From Malachius bipustulatus (Eukaryota; Arthropoda; Insecta; Coleoptera; Melyridae): DNA of 64,000 bases. Of this stretch, positions 12,386 to 24,545 are shown one piece after another; positions within the stretch are counted from its first letter, which is position 1, and each line of letters opens with the position of its first letter. The notes under the pieces are model-generated. The model ran no database searches. It was not told the origin of the DNA and was given only the letters and a program-made list of their open reading frames with translations. The stretch is from the NCBI GenBank assembly GCA_910589415.1, contig OU342639.1:31318268-31382267 (forward strand), given 5' to 3'. The translations under genes and the position numbers were made by a program.

Positions 12386-15015
12386 GCTCTCACGCTGAAC
12401 ACAGTGAGCACAGGGTCGGTTCGTGCTTAAACAATGAGAACACAACCGAGACATACACATTAGCCATGCACGTCACTCGAACAGGTTCGCCACTTGCCGT
12501 CTAGCTCTTCTAACATTATAACAACACGTTCCCCCTTCTTAGCTTGTCAATTCGCTCGACTGCGAACAAATCGCATTCGAGCACTTTCAATTTTTAAATT
12601 TGAGGGTGGCCCGCTGGTGAATGCAATTTTAAACTTGGTTTCGCGGAAATGTCATCTGATGACCATTGTTGAGATTGTCACGACATCTGCCAGGAAATCC
12701 GTCGACTAGAGCAGTGAGAGCCAGGCTCATTCAATTTAATTAATGGGTTTAATTTTTAACGCGACATCGACTGTCAGAAATTCAAACACCCTTCTCATCG
12801 TGTGATGTAACTACTGCGAACAGGGTGCTTTTAGCTTCGAAACCGCTCAACTGCGTAAGTTATTTACACTGCTGTCAGCCCATGCCAGATAATGTTCTAT
12901 TATGGGGCTTTAATACAACACTACTCAGACCGAGAGTGCGTCCCTCTCGAGGTTTAGACATCGCGGTGACAGCCGATGCCATATTGGCGCAAAGCAAAGC
13001 CAAAAATTAATTTCCACTATTTACACTTCATTTGAGATTACCATCGTTACTGGCGGATAAACGTAAACGGTGGAAGCTTTAGAGCTGCCAGACTGTATTT
13101 ATTGGTATAAGTGTCTGGTCCGGAACTCTTTTATCTAGTAAAAGGATGGCTTTCACGCAATATTTTTAGGTTTTAAAGTTAAAAATTCCTTTCCCACGAT
13201 ACCAACTTTTTAAAGTGAAATTATTAACTATATCAAACTTTTTAATGGACGATCGTGATATAGGTAATTAATAGATGATGAAGTTATAGACACTTTCTGA
13301 AAATGTTGATTTTGTCACCGAAACTGCATGGTTGACCAAAAAGACACGGAAAAATTGGACTTGCCCTACCATTTTAACAGCAAACTATCCGGATCTATTG
13401 TTTTTTTTTGATTATGTAAGGAAAGGAATCAGAAACTTCAAGATTTTCTACCAGAAGAGGCGAATTTGTTGTTGCAAAATTATTGTTTCTTATTAAGTAG
13501 GTAACAGAAAAACTTGAGAGAGAAACGAGAAACTATTATAAGCTGTGAATCTTGAAAGTGAAACATAGTGAAACGCATGCATTGATAACAAAATTCGTTT
13601 GAAATGTGAAAAACAAGGCGCGTTGAAGACAGAGGCTGTAAATATTCATAAGCATCGAAATACATAGTGTCTATTAATTACAAAGAGTATTTTATCCGGG
13701 TATTTCGCTTACCTCGAAGAGTTTTGATGGGGTTGACGTCCCTCGTCGTCCCTTGGCTACAATATAATATCAGGTTAGTTAGACCAGTTAATCTAGGTAA
13801 TTATTAACTAAATCCGAGTTATATATAATGCAAATATGAATGAAATGAGGCAAGCATAACACGGGTAAATGCTTCTAGTCAATTTACGTGATGACTTCAT
13901 CAAAATAATTTCGAGTCCAGTTTTAATCCTGCTCCTGGCAATCATAATTTACTGTCCGGAGTTAATCCTTGAAGAGAGGCTGCTTTAATTACATGTATTC
14001 CCTGTAGAGGTCTAAAATACGCCCGGTCTGACTTTAATAATTGGGAACCTTCATTTTCTCTCCTACAAATCTGCCTATAAAACTGAGTATTTTTTATTTT
14101 ATTATCCCCGCCGTTACAACAGTGAACTTCACTTACTTAATTACTCAAACACGTAAGTAAGTATTTGAGCTAATTTATTTTTTTCTGTTGTAATATCGTA
14201 TTAAAAATCCTCTACGTAAAAGTTTAAAATAATACTTACGTAAAATTTGACACCGTCACCAATGTGTAAATTTGAGTAGCTACTCATTACGTAGGTAGGT
14301 ATATTTAAGTGTGCCCACGAGCGGGTGTAGAAAAGGTGTATTCTACACCTCCTTTGTTTACCGAACTATTTAAAGGCAAACGCATTTCTCATAGTCACCG
14401 AAAATAAACAAATACAGTCATCATACATGTGTATACATACATATATATAAATATATGGATGCGTTCCCAACGTCAATAAAACCCCCAGAGAGGCGGTGAG
14501 AGCAGAACCGCTCTAAAATTCAAATCAAAAACCGAAATAACAAGAAAACGAGGTTTACAAACACGCATCCATCATGTCATACAAAGCATCCACTTTAAAT
14601 TCGAAATAAAAACAATTTCGGGCAAACATATTTAAAAGCAGCGCCGTCAGCATCCAGGAATGATTGACAGGGGGTCCCGACTCCCGGCTGTATGGAAATT
14701 TCGAACAAGGAGCAGGAAGGAGTGGAAACGAACACGAATCTATATGTATATTGACCTGAGGCACCAACATAACGCACTCTGATTTCGCTTTTATTGGAAG
14801 GCGAATTTTTATCTCCCGTTCTGAATTTCATTAAACAAAAAACTATCATCCTCTTGTTCAAGGCACACTAGATCCATCATGATCATATCCAAACTATAGG
14901 TAATGATTTTATTCTTGAAAGGAAAATTGACGCCATTGTTGCTCTAAAAAGCTGATTTCTATACAGGACACTCTCTAGACATATTGAGTTGCGAGAATAA
15001 ACAATAAGGCCTTCC

Positions 15016-15060
15016 GAGACCTTGGGTTGTCGGCGACGGAGTTTCAATAGATTCCCCGTC
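15016..15060 (+). repeat. GC-rich dispersed string
   Basis: GAGACCTTGGGTTGTCGGCG followed by AATAGATTCCCC parallels GAGACCTTCGCCTGCCGGCG and GTAGATTCCCGG at 47948-48025, with the hairpin part missing. It is probably a shortened copy of the same small repeat. Confidence 0.4.
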
Positions 15061-15402
15061 ATTTTTTTTACGTGTTACCATTTTTCTATGACGATACAGT
15101 ACGGCCCTGTGATCAATAGATTCTGCGTCTTAGTTGAAATTTTTTATCTCCTTTTGTCTTTTTATTTTTTATTTTTTTCTATATAGCTCCTGGAAGACCA
15201 AAAAAACTTTTTTGGATCGAGATTTTTGGACCGAGATCGCGCGTATAAGTTAGTTTCGCAAATTAGTATGACGTCCGAAATTTTACAAATTAAAATGTAG
15301 TTTAATTTTAAGTTATTCTCAAAAAAATATATAATCAGCGTAAAAGTGCCAACATATGCGAGATGAATTGAAGCCAACATATGTTGAAGGGAAAAAAATC
15401 AC

Positions 15403-15443
15403 GATGTAGAGGTTGTAGAGATGATGTATGATGTAGAGATGAC
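15403..15443 (+). repeat. Imperfect GATGTAGAG tandem repeat
   Basis: GATGTAGAGG, TTGTAGAGAT, GATGTAT and GATGTAGAGAT follow one another, giving about four imperfect copies of a 9-10 base unit. Confidence 0.7.
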
Positions 15444-17324
15444 AGGTTAACCTAATTCTGGCACTTGCATTAGTAATTAAGTAGCATAATCCCGTTCTAA
15501 GTCCCGTATCTTACAGTTGAGTGATTATTAGTTTCATCAGGCACACGCCGTTTATGGTTTATGATGCTTTTGTTAAAAACTATGCTTTTATTACGGCAAC
15601 AATGTCGAGTAGTGCACCGATAGTAGCCGGCGCCATTAGCGGCTTCTAATTGATGAGTTGCCGGTCTTCTTAACGACACATATAGGGAATTTATGGTCGC
15701 ACATATATCCCGAACTGTCGCCATCTGTGAGGTAAATCGGCTATCGGTGGCCGGTCTATCCTCCGCATATTATGCTGCTGTGCGCCTTCTGTAACCATAT
15801 TGTGTCCAGGAATTCGAGGAATCTGGCAGCAGGATTTACAGACCTCCTGCAAATGACGTCACATTTATTAGGTGAATCCACTCGACACAGCTGTTATTTT
15901 CACTCTTTTATTTAACAATTGCCGTGTAATGTAATGATGTTTAAACACAAAGTTTCATTTATACATACTTTCATACTTATAATTATTTTTATTGTACTGG
16001 AAGTCACTGAGTCACTAGAACTTAGACTCTTTCTATTTTCTACTGACTGTTATGCTACGAACGCAACTTATCCGACAATAATAAGCGTGACGAAAAACTA
16101 AATTTGACCTACGATCTAGTCGGCTTTGAAATTTTAGAAAGATCTAGAAATAGGAAGAAATTTATTTTCAATAATAAAAAAGATATGCCCTTTGTATAGT
16201 AGAGAGACTGTCGAGCCGTTAAGTTAGTCGGGCCCTGAATGGTGACCAGGCACCGACTCGATTTCCTGTTCAGAGTGTTAATCGGAACCCCTGGTCCCTC
16301 TTTCCTTTCAGACGAGCTGAGCCGATAGAAAAGTCTTTGCTGTATGTGCTGGTTTCCCGAGGTAACCGCCCGCAACCCTGCCTCGACGGAGAAAGACATC
16401 GTGAAAGCCAGGATAGAGCAAGCAGCGTGAAAGACAAGAAAATGATTAGGCATTGTTGATAATGAAACAAACCAATACAGAATACCGGTTGCCGTGACAG
16501 AACATAGTAATGCATAAGGTATTAATTGGTCTTATTTTGAATGACATTATCAAGTTTCATATTCGTCAAATATCTAAATGTATTCAAATGGAACGATGTA
16601 CATACGAGGGGGTAATAAAATGATTTTAATAGTGGACTCTATTTAAGCCCTATATGAGAGATGTTAACTGATTCCCCAAGCCCGTTATTATCGTGATGTA
16701 AAACAAAAGCAATGAATAGTAGATTATCTTCACACGGTGGACATGTGATGTATTTCCCAGGTAAATTTGAAATATGCATGCAAGTGGACGATGATATCTC
16801 AAACAGACTGTATAGAGAGACATTGTACTTGCATTATTTCTCCTTTGCGTTTGTGATTTTTTTGAATAACCTTTGAATTTATAAGTTTTTATTATATTTA
16901 ACATTATAATGTTGTTTGATGGAAAAATTGATAACATTCCGGTACCGTCTAGGGTGGGCTATTATTGTTTATTTTTACTTAAGGGGTAGTTCTCTACGAA
17001 TTTCTCTAATAAATAGATATCTTACCTCACCTCTTTAAGCACCTTAGTATCATTTACCTTATCTAATCGTGTTTTATTTAACCAGCTCGAATTATCTCTA
17101 TAACGCCGAACATCCGCGGTTCAATTATTATTGTGCGAATTATAAAAATGGCGACATCGGCCATTTTGGACTTTCCTTATCTACACTTGTAAACTTTCCA
17201 GAGTTTACGATGATAATTAGACCTTAAAGTTAATCGCCTCTTTAATTAAAAATGGTTCGAATAATCTTAAACATAGACAATAGCTGTTTTTGAATTTAAA
17301 TTTTTCGTTATATAAATGGAAGTG

Positions 17325-17745
17325 CCTGTTACGCCACCGTCTCAAGTCTTGGTGAAACGATTACTGACCTTTTGAGAAAAGCAAACTGCCTAGCTTTAAG
17401 AAATGATTCCAGTCGAGGAATCGATTCGAGGTACAAGGTAACTTAACGCAGACTCCGATGCTCTACCAAAGATCCTGTAAGTACATCAAACTTTGTTTAT
17501 TTCTCGGAAGCTGAGCCTGAGAGAAAAAGCCGGCAAGTTAACGAGCAACATCCAATCTAAATTTTTCTCAACATCAAATTTTGGTCCAATTTATGAAAGA
17601 CATTGCACCTGGAAGTGAAATTTGTGAATTATTTATATTTAAATATTGTCCGGCAATGGCGGCAATAATTAAATTGCCTTGTTAGGTATATTTTAAGATC
17701 ACAAATTTTGTGAAGCGACGGCAGAGTTACCTCAGTTCTAGTTGT
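17325..17745 (+). repeat. Left arm of an old 3.7-kb inverted repeat
   Basis: This segment matches the reverse complement of 20650-20985 in order along most of its length, at roughly two-thirds identity by eye. The longest exact stretch contains ACCAAAGATCCTGTAAGTAC (17465-17484, inverted at 20852-20871), followed by weaker matches through AACATCAAATTTTGGTCC and GACGGCAGAGTTA. An interior segment is longer here than in the other arm. The two arms enclose a hAT remnant and a younger palindrome. Confidence 0.7.
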
Positions 17746-18402
17746 TAATTTAAACTGTAGATTGAAATATTGGAATTTTTAGTTTGAGATGATATTCCCG
17801 TTCTTTTTACTTCTTCGCACCCCCTTCTACAACATATAAACTTAAGACCCTGTACATTTAAAACATTTTTGTTTATATTTAATCATAAATTGCATATAAG
17901 TAAGTGTGCATATGTTTTCTTTAATGCAGAAAAGCCAAAAACTTTGGTAACATGTTAACCTTTTTAGTACCTACCTAGTTTATAAAAATATGAGAATGGG
18001 TAGATAATCATTTGGCGTTTTCCTCCACTATAAGGGTCTATAAAAATAAATCAATTTTATAAGCGTTCGTGATTCCATTTCTAACTTACTTTATTGGCGT
18101 AATAACAGTTAAATGAGAAAAAGATGAGTAAATACCAGACAAGATATATTTTATATTTGAGAACCATTCCAGGAATTTGTATGTATAGTACGCTTTTATT
18201 ATTCATTCGAAACGATCCGGAATTAATTGCAGACAGGGACACCGTTTTAATATTTCATGCAGCGTGTTTTTCATTTAAAGGAAATTTGATTCTTGCCGCA
18301 ATTATAATTTCTTCAGGACACGATATGGTCTGACGAATCATCACCAGTTTGTTATAAAACCACAATATTCACTTATTGCCTTCCATCCCTCCCAACTCCT
18401 AA
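17746..18402. other. Interior of the inverted repeat, no gene
   Basis: AT-rich sequence between the left arm and the hAT-like 5' end. The open frame at 18124-18333 has no recognisable motif. Confidence 0.4.
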
Positions 18403-19440
18403 CCAGTGATGTGCCATTCTCTACGTTTGACGTAAAGAATACGTAAAGAATGTAAAGAATAGGAACAGGGCTATGTTTTATTGTTTTTTGTTTGTTTTTA
18501 TATAATAGTTGTTCATGTTATTAATTTAATTATTATTAATATTCATGAAATCCCACCACTCTGCACAATTGATTATGGTGGTTGAATTGTTTGGCAGAAG
18601 TCAAAACTCAGGAATATATTCTGAGCTCCAGTTTACTTTAATTAAAATTACAATAAATGACAAGAAGTATGCTGCTTTTGTGTGGAATATTTTACTAGAA
18701 AATGCTTACAAGAAGACATCTGGATCCCTCAACCTGTATAGGTACTGTGCTATTATAATTACTGATTCTGGTTCGCAAGCCTCCCTAAATGTATAGGATC
18801 TAACTAGAAAGGCTAAAACAGGAGAGAAACTAGCTGAAATCGTAAATGAATCGATTCAGTTAACAAAAAGACTTTATAATACAACGCAGTTTATACGGTA
18901 ACAATGCGTAGGCTATGCTTGAAATGAGACGTAGGTACTGTTGAAATTTGGCATAGTAATTGAAATTCTCACACTGCCAATTTAATGGCTTAAGATGTGG
19001 TAGATGATACCTAATTGTACAAAAAACGTAATTTCAATTTTGAGAGAGTTCAGGAATTGCAATTTTGAAACGGCGCTTACTGCCGCTTACTGATCAAAAA
19101 GGATCTCTAATAAAACTAGCCGCAGATACACGATGGTGCTCATATAGAGAGTCGTATTCCTGTTTAATTAAAAATTTGCAGATTATGAAGTGGCTCATAG
19201 TCAACGACCCAAATTTTAAAATAATTAAGCAAAACGTCACATCTCATGTGTTTGTTGATAGCTTTTCTGACCAGGTTAAGCAATATACTTAGCTCTTTGG
19301 TCCAATTTGCACGTTAATTAACAGTACTCAAAGCACTAATTGCTCTGCTGCAGAGGCTACTCATTTATGCATTCATCTGAAACTTCCACTGGAATTTTTA
19401 CATTTAAATCCTAGACTTGAACACAAAAGAACAATGACGT
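18403..19440 (+). pseudogene. hAT-like transposase remnant with possible 5' end
   Basis: The + strand contains decayed pieces in the order expected of a hAT transposase with a DUF659-like region: KTGEKLAEIVNES near 18810, then SHTANLMA and DVVDD near 18970-19005, then LAADTRWCSYRESY from about 19110, followed by LIKNLQIMKWLI, and SAAEATHLCIHLKLPLEFL near 19340. Several stops and frame changes break it, and the C-terminal dimerisation region is absent. CAGTGATGTG at 18403 looks like a hAT terminal repeat, with CTCCTAAC just before it as a possible 8-bp target copy, but no matching 3' end was found. The remnant abuts the palindrome at 19445, which may have replaced or split its end. Confidence 0.6.
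18431..18460 (+). repeat. Three GTAAAGAAT units near the hAT-like end
   Basis: CGTAAAGAATA, CGTAAAGAAT and GTAAAGAATAG follow in tandem about 30 bases inside the putative hAT terminus. In hAT elements, clustered short subterminal repeats bind the transposase; that role here is inferred from position only. Confidence 0.5.
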
Positions 19441-19444
19441 AAAA

Positions 19445-20181
19445 TATACACCGTGTTTTATATTAAGTCGGCACTATTGCTAACTTCGTTTATTTGACCT
19501 AGAAAGTCGGTTAAATTAGCAAACTAGTAGTATTTTTGCCGCTGAATAAAATGGCGAAAGCAAAAAAACAATTGAACATCGCGTTTTCGAAATATTTAAA
19601 AAGATGTAATTTTTTTAATGGAACACCCTGTATATTTTTAGATGGATCGGTTGCAAAAATTTTTTAAAAGAAAAAGTCCTTATGCACTATGATCCTAAAA
19701 TAATAAATTCATTAATTATTCATTATTTTATTACTCCCAAAGTAGGCTGCGACAATTATTGTAATTTAGTGTACCTACTTAATGTAAGGTAAAAAATTTA
19801 AGTCGTCCTCTATAGTGTATTTTTCAATAAAAAAATACACTAAAAATAAGAGTTGTTACCTTGAAAAGGATTTAATTTTACATAAACAAACAACAGAACT
19901 TGTTTGTGTTGTAAAATTTTATTATTTTAGGATCATAGTGCATGGAGACTTTTTCCTTAAAAAAAAATTTCAACCGATCCATCCAAAAATATATAGGGTG
20001 TTCCATTAAAAAAATTACATTTTTTTGAATATCTCGAAAACGCGATGTTCAATTGTTTCCCTGTTTTCATCGTTTTATTCAGGAGAAAAAATACTACTAG
20101 TTTGCTAATTTAACCGACTTTCTAGGTTAAATAATAACGAAGTTAGCAATAGTGCCGACTTAATATAAAACACGGTGTATA
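19445..20181. mobile_element. Palindromic (foldback) element, 737 bp
   Basis: The left end TATACACCGTGTTTTATATT and the right end with AAAACACGGTGTATA are reverse complements. The two arms (about 19445-19735 and 19910-20181) match along nearly 280 bp with small differences. An AT-rich spacer of about 170 bp separates them. Each arm contains a GGAACACCCTGTATA-like string and an ATCTCGAAAACGCG module. There is no coding capacity, so movement would depend on another element. The open frame at 19815-20009 is only an arm sequence. Confidence 0.85.
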
Positions 20182-20649
20182 TGCCTTGACAGTATTGTAG
20201 GGGGTGGTCCGAGAAAGTTAGGATTATGATATTTAAGGTAAGCGAGAGAGAGACGATAAAATCTCGGTGCAAGAAAAAAAGTAATTAAATTTTAAAAAGA
20301 CAGGATTCTTTTCATACTCACATACACACCAAAGTATAGAGTTCAAATTACGCGCCAAATTTCTGCACTAATGTGAAACTTTCTCCTACATAAAGAGTGG
20401 TAATTTAAATATAGAGATAAAGGTAGTAAAATGGGATGCCAGATGTTTTATTTAATTCAGATTTGATGTTTCCAGAATGATATCCTAAGCTTTCAAAAAA
20501 AAAAGGATCAAAAAATTCGCTTATGATTTTAATTATTTTTATTTTCTTTAGACTTTAGACAAATTAAAGGACAAATAGAGTATTTAATTCCTAAAATCTA
20601 TTGGAATGTCTCTAACTAAATATTTTAATAGACAATTTAAGTTATTATA
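20182..20649. other. Interior of the inverted repeat, no gene
   Basis: AT-rich sequence between the 737-bp palindrome and the right arm of the old inverted repeat. I could not recognise continuation of the hAT transposase in it. Confidence 0.4.
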
Positions 20650-20985
20650 CTTTAGCTGAGTTAACTCTGCCGTCGTTTCACAAAAGTGTTTGTGAAAATT
20701 TTTAATGATTCTCTAATTTCACTTCATTTCTTTCAATAACTGGGACCAAAATCTGATGTTGAGAGAAATTTAAGTTCAATGGTGCTTGTTAACTCGCCAG
20801 CTTTTTCTCCTTCTCCTAACTGAGCTTCCAAGTAATAGGTAAAGTTTGGGTGTACTTACAGGATCTTTGGTAGAATATCGGGGTTTGCATTAGGTTACCT
20901 TCTACCTTGAGCCAAATCATAGATTGGATTCTTTCATTTGGACTAAAAGGTCAGGAATTGTTTTACCTAGGCTGGAGACGGTGAG
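20650..20985 (-). repeat. Right arm of an old 3.7-kb inverted repeat
   Basis: Reverse-complement partner of 17325-17745. The arm includes AACTCTGCCGTCG near its inner end, GGACCAAAATCTGATGTTG, the exact inverted match at 20852-20873, and GGAGACGGTGAGG near its outer end. Read outward-in, the first part of both arms can be translated as TVSSLG followed by similar residues, so they may derive from a coding segment; this is not certain. Confidence 0.7.
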
Positions 20986-21774
20986 GTAAACAGACCCGCA
21001 TCATAGTTTTTTAAGTTAATAATAATTTTTCAGACACTAATCCATTTAATAACAAAATTTTAAAAATTCAAGTTTTTAAACGTGACGATTACGTTTTCAC
21101 GACTGTCTGATAAAAAAGCTGAAGCTATCAGTATTTAATTTTCGGATTTGCCTAATTATTGATAAATGTGATGTGATATTTTTTCGCCCCACCGATAAAC
21201 TTCACAGCCGATGCAATTTTGATCAAAACTGCAAACGCCATTAAATAAATTGCAGCGAAACGGATAGATCCCGCTTATGAAATTGACCCGATCAATCAAT
21301 ACAACATACTACAAGAGTGTAACAAGTAGTGATGCAACCAACTCTTGTGATGAAGGATGAAGCAAATGTGTGTGCACCCGCATTGAAATATAAGTTCCGC
21401 AAACAAATAAAGTGAATAATATGTGCCTACATTTATAATATTATTGACATAATTGATGCTTTCACCTTCACCATATATCGATTGGAAGATGAGTTAGCGT
21501 TCCCTTTGTTTGATTAACCATTGTCTCGGCCACTAGGATGCAACGCTGTGATCCAGTGCCAGTGTTTGGCGTAAGGATATTATATAGGCCAGGTACATTC
21601 ATTAAACCTTCTTGTAGTATTATTGTACTTCCGCGCGATCAAATTTGAAGCTACTGCTGAGTTGAAGGTATCCACTGATGGCTTTAGAGGTATAATTTTT
21701 TTAAAATCGCATGCTTCTATGAGATAGTGGTGACCAAAATGTTGAAGCAATTATCTTATTACTCTTATTACTTA
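20986..21774. other. Gene-free stretch
   Basis: No gene recognised. Sequence adjoining the integrase scrap may belong to the same dead element, but it gives no motif I can name. Confidence 0.35.
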
Positions 21775-21925
21775 TCACTAGGCAGCGCCGTTTGATATGA
21801 CGGGTGAAATGGTGACATGTACCCTGCTTACTTTGGTTCAACTCCAAAAATTTAGAAAATTCAGAAACAGTAAATCCGCGACCGTTATCGGTAGTTAACT
21901 TTTATGGTACACCATATCAAGCAAA
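21775..21925 (-). pseudogene. Retroviral-type integrase scrap
   Basis: On the minus strand the sequence reads YGVP, then a stop, KLTTDNGRGFTVSEFSKFLE and LNQ, followed by CHHFTRHIKR. This resembles the integrase core of Gypsy-type LTR retrotransposons around the second catalytic aspartate (TDNG; D codon at 21887-21889). The first D and the final E are not found, and no LTRs are recognisable nearby. It is a short dead fragment. The Gypsy label is a best guess, since BEL and other integrases share the DNG motif. Confidence 0.55.
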
Positions 21926-23211
21926 TATGTAACCTATCCCATCCTGGTCGCCACTTTGTATTATTTGAGCCTGATAATTCCCACGATTTTTATGATAGTT
22001 ACTTTGAAATTTGAATGCTATAAAAATCAAATCTAACTAAATATTATGGCATACCTAACATAAGATAAACTCACTTATGATGTGCTTGGCCTAAGCTTAT
22101 ATTCTGCAGTTCCTACTTTCTACCCCCTTAGTGGTAATCTCCCGAGTCCGACTGTTCCGATCAAATCTGTTACTTTATTGGAGTTGTCCTTTCGTGATTG
22201 AATGTTTTCTTTAGACGCCGATCCGATTCACGATTTAAGAAAAACAAAAGCAATATAGTGATATCCTGGCTGAATCCTGTGCAAACCTTATTTGATCTCT
22301 CTAGCCTAATTTGATCAACGTATGATATATGAAGGATATTCCACCGGTAATCATGTTGCCATTTGATTTCGTCTGATTTATTTGCTATTTTTCAATGAAA
22401 CGGAAAGGTTTTATTAGATGTGGGGATTTTTCTCTCTACTTCAAAATGAAAGCGAACTTTGCTATATACAACGGGCACTTCGATTTGAAAGGCTTGATTA
22501 TTATTTTTTTCTAATATAAATATAAAAGAGAGCTTTAATAAAACATTCGACAAAAAGAGATAAAAAATTTGTTAAACCACACTGCCAAGCAATATTGATG
22601 TCAATGCCTGAAGTTTCCATACATTTTATTTCAGATTCCTAATGAGTACAAAATTCTGTACTCTGCACTACTATACTTGGTCAATTTACCTTCTCTGAAG
22701 CTCTTAACCAAAAGCTATACTTACATACATATATACTTTATACCTGCGAGGAGCTTTCAATCTGTGGTGACTTGGTCTACTGTCTACCCTGAGAAAATTC
22801 ACTTATTTGGCATGTAGTCGGCGTCATGTGACCTGTGACTGGAGAGCTTGCAAACTATAATGCATGAGTATCTCAATATTGAATTCTTCTTACTGTCACA
22901 AGCACTGGATCATATATATAACCCTGTAAATTAGCGTAACTCTGGTTTGTGCACACCTTACATTAAACCATATACTTAATGTGCCTTAAGAAGACTTAAA
23001 CTTCATTTTATCACTTACTGAAGCTAATACAATCAAATTTCATTCGTTTTCTCTACAAAGTCGTTTTCCGGATCATTAATCGCCATTTTCATAAACGGTA
23101 ATGGTGGCACCATAACATGGTCTGTCGCGGTTTGTACGATCTTATATTACATAGGGACGAAAGACGTTTATTCGATCCAGGTGAACACAGGCGGATTTTC
23201 TGCTAATATTA
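21926..23211. other. Gene-free stretch
   Basis: No gene, repeat boundary or RNA recognised. Confidence 0.4.
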
Positions 23212-23849
23212 TACAGGATGTTTAAGGTTAACGATTGGATCCTTACCGCTGGACTTCGGTAAAATCGGTAAAATGAGAAAAAATTTCACGATTTTAAATT
23301 AATTCAGAATCTAAAAAAATTGAAAATTTATATTTCTAGTTTAACCCATATCTTTCCAGTATTGAGCGATTAATAGATCTCACACGGTTTTATAGTAAAA
23401 TTTTGTTTTTCTTGTTGTTATCAATTTTTTTTCATGTCAATTATTGGTAATAACAAAAATCAAGGAAACCAGAAATCATCACAATTAATCGAGAAAAAAT
23501 TTCAAGATTTCATTCTCTTTAAAAAAAACATTTTTTACGGAATATCATAAAAAACTAAAAGATAGGCAATGTGAAGCCATATCGACGTCATTATTTTTTT
23601 CGAAAAAATAGTAGGTAAAAGTTCGATTTTTTTTCAATATGACTAATTTTACTTGTTGATAGTTACAGTTACAGTTACAGTTACCAACAGAGATGTCGCT
23701 ACTGAATATAGATCCCGAAGTTTCCAACGTGAATTTTCTGGATTAGTATTCAAATGATCATGTGCAAAAGGTAGAAGATTTTTCTGATCTTTTCGAGATC
23801 CGATATTCATTGGTGCATGAGCATCGAATTGTTAACCATGCACCCTGTA
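23212..23849. mobile_element. MITE-like element with TACAGG ends, 638 bp
   Basis: The left end TACAGGATG, with GGTTAACGATT 8 bases on, pairs with the right end AATTGTTAACCATG followed by CACCCTGTA. This gives imperfect terminal inverted repeats of about 30 bp. The interior shows no long arms and no transposase. TA at both edges is consistent with TA-targeted insertion of a Tc1/mariner-type nonautonomous element. It includes the short GTTACA array at 23663-23685. Confidence 0.6.
23663..23685 (+). repeat. GTTACA tandem array
   Basis: GTTACA is repeated almost four times without interruption inside the MITE-like element. Confidence 0.85.
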
Positions 23850-24501
23850 TACCTGTCTTATATTTTCCTATTCGTATAATTATCATTACGATTAATGAAC
23901 TTAAATGATATCCCTAACAGTTACTCTGCAGTCGTCTAATGTATAAAAATTATTTCAAGTTGTAATAATTGTACCGATAAGAGCGGTTAGTACATTTATA
24001 TACATACCATATCTAATAGGTCGTTATACATGGCTTTACGGCCGTAGTTATAATGCATAAATACATATAGTGAAACTTATGCAATACATTAGCCCCTGTG
24101 TGCTCGGATTGTGATTAATGTTTACAAATCTTCTTGTCTGAACCAAACCGTGGTTTTAGATAACCAGCCATAGTCTTAAGTGCTGTTTTTTCTTTATAGG
24201 CCATCGTCATAATTTATCGATATGTTTAGCTACTGATACCTCTTAGCTTACATTAATACTAATACCAAGTATCGATACTTTATCTAAAGTGTTCATATAA
24301 TAAAAAAACTGTAATAACATACTCTTAACATATAAGTTTACACTGGTTTAAACGATTTTCATGCAAATTTATATTTACTCCTACTAAAAACTATATTTTC
24401 GAGCTCTCGTTATCTTGCACGTGTTAAATTTTACAATAAATACGAAGGCCTTAATTATCCTGTCACATTCTTTCATTTTTATAATATATTTTTCTTTGAC
24501 A
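23850..24501. other. Gene-free stretch
   Basis: AT-rich, no gene recognised. It ends at the 47-bp repeat shared with 7357-7403. Confidence 0.4.
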
Positions 24502-24545
24502 CTTCAAAATAAAGAGATCAACCTAGGAGCCAGATTGTTCTACGG
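24502..24545 (-). repeat. Second copy of the 47-bp repeat
   Basis: Reverse complement of 7357-7403 with a few substitutions, directly adjoining the truncated 3' side of the RTE-like remnant. Confidence 0.6.

Larger units (their letters stand above)
12386..17324. other. Gene-free stretch
   Basis: No coding region recognised. It contains an imperfect GATGTAGAG-type tandem repeat at 15403-15443 and a GC-rich string at 15016-15060 related to hairpin repeats elsewhere. Open frames at 14555-14861 and 16109-16515 (minus strand) overlap in different frames without motifs and look like chance. Confidence 0.45.

Noticed and set aside
14555..14861. Overlapping minus-strand frames of 71 and 88 codons
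   Set aside because: They overlap in different frames and neither has recognisable motifs.
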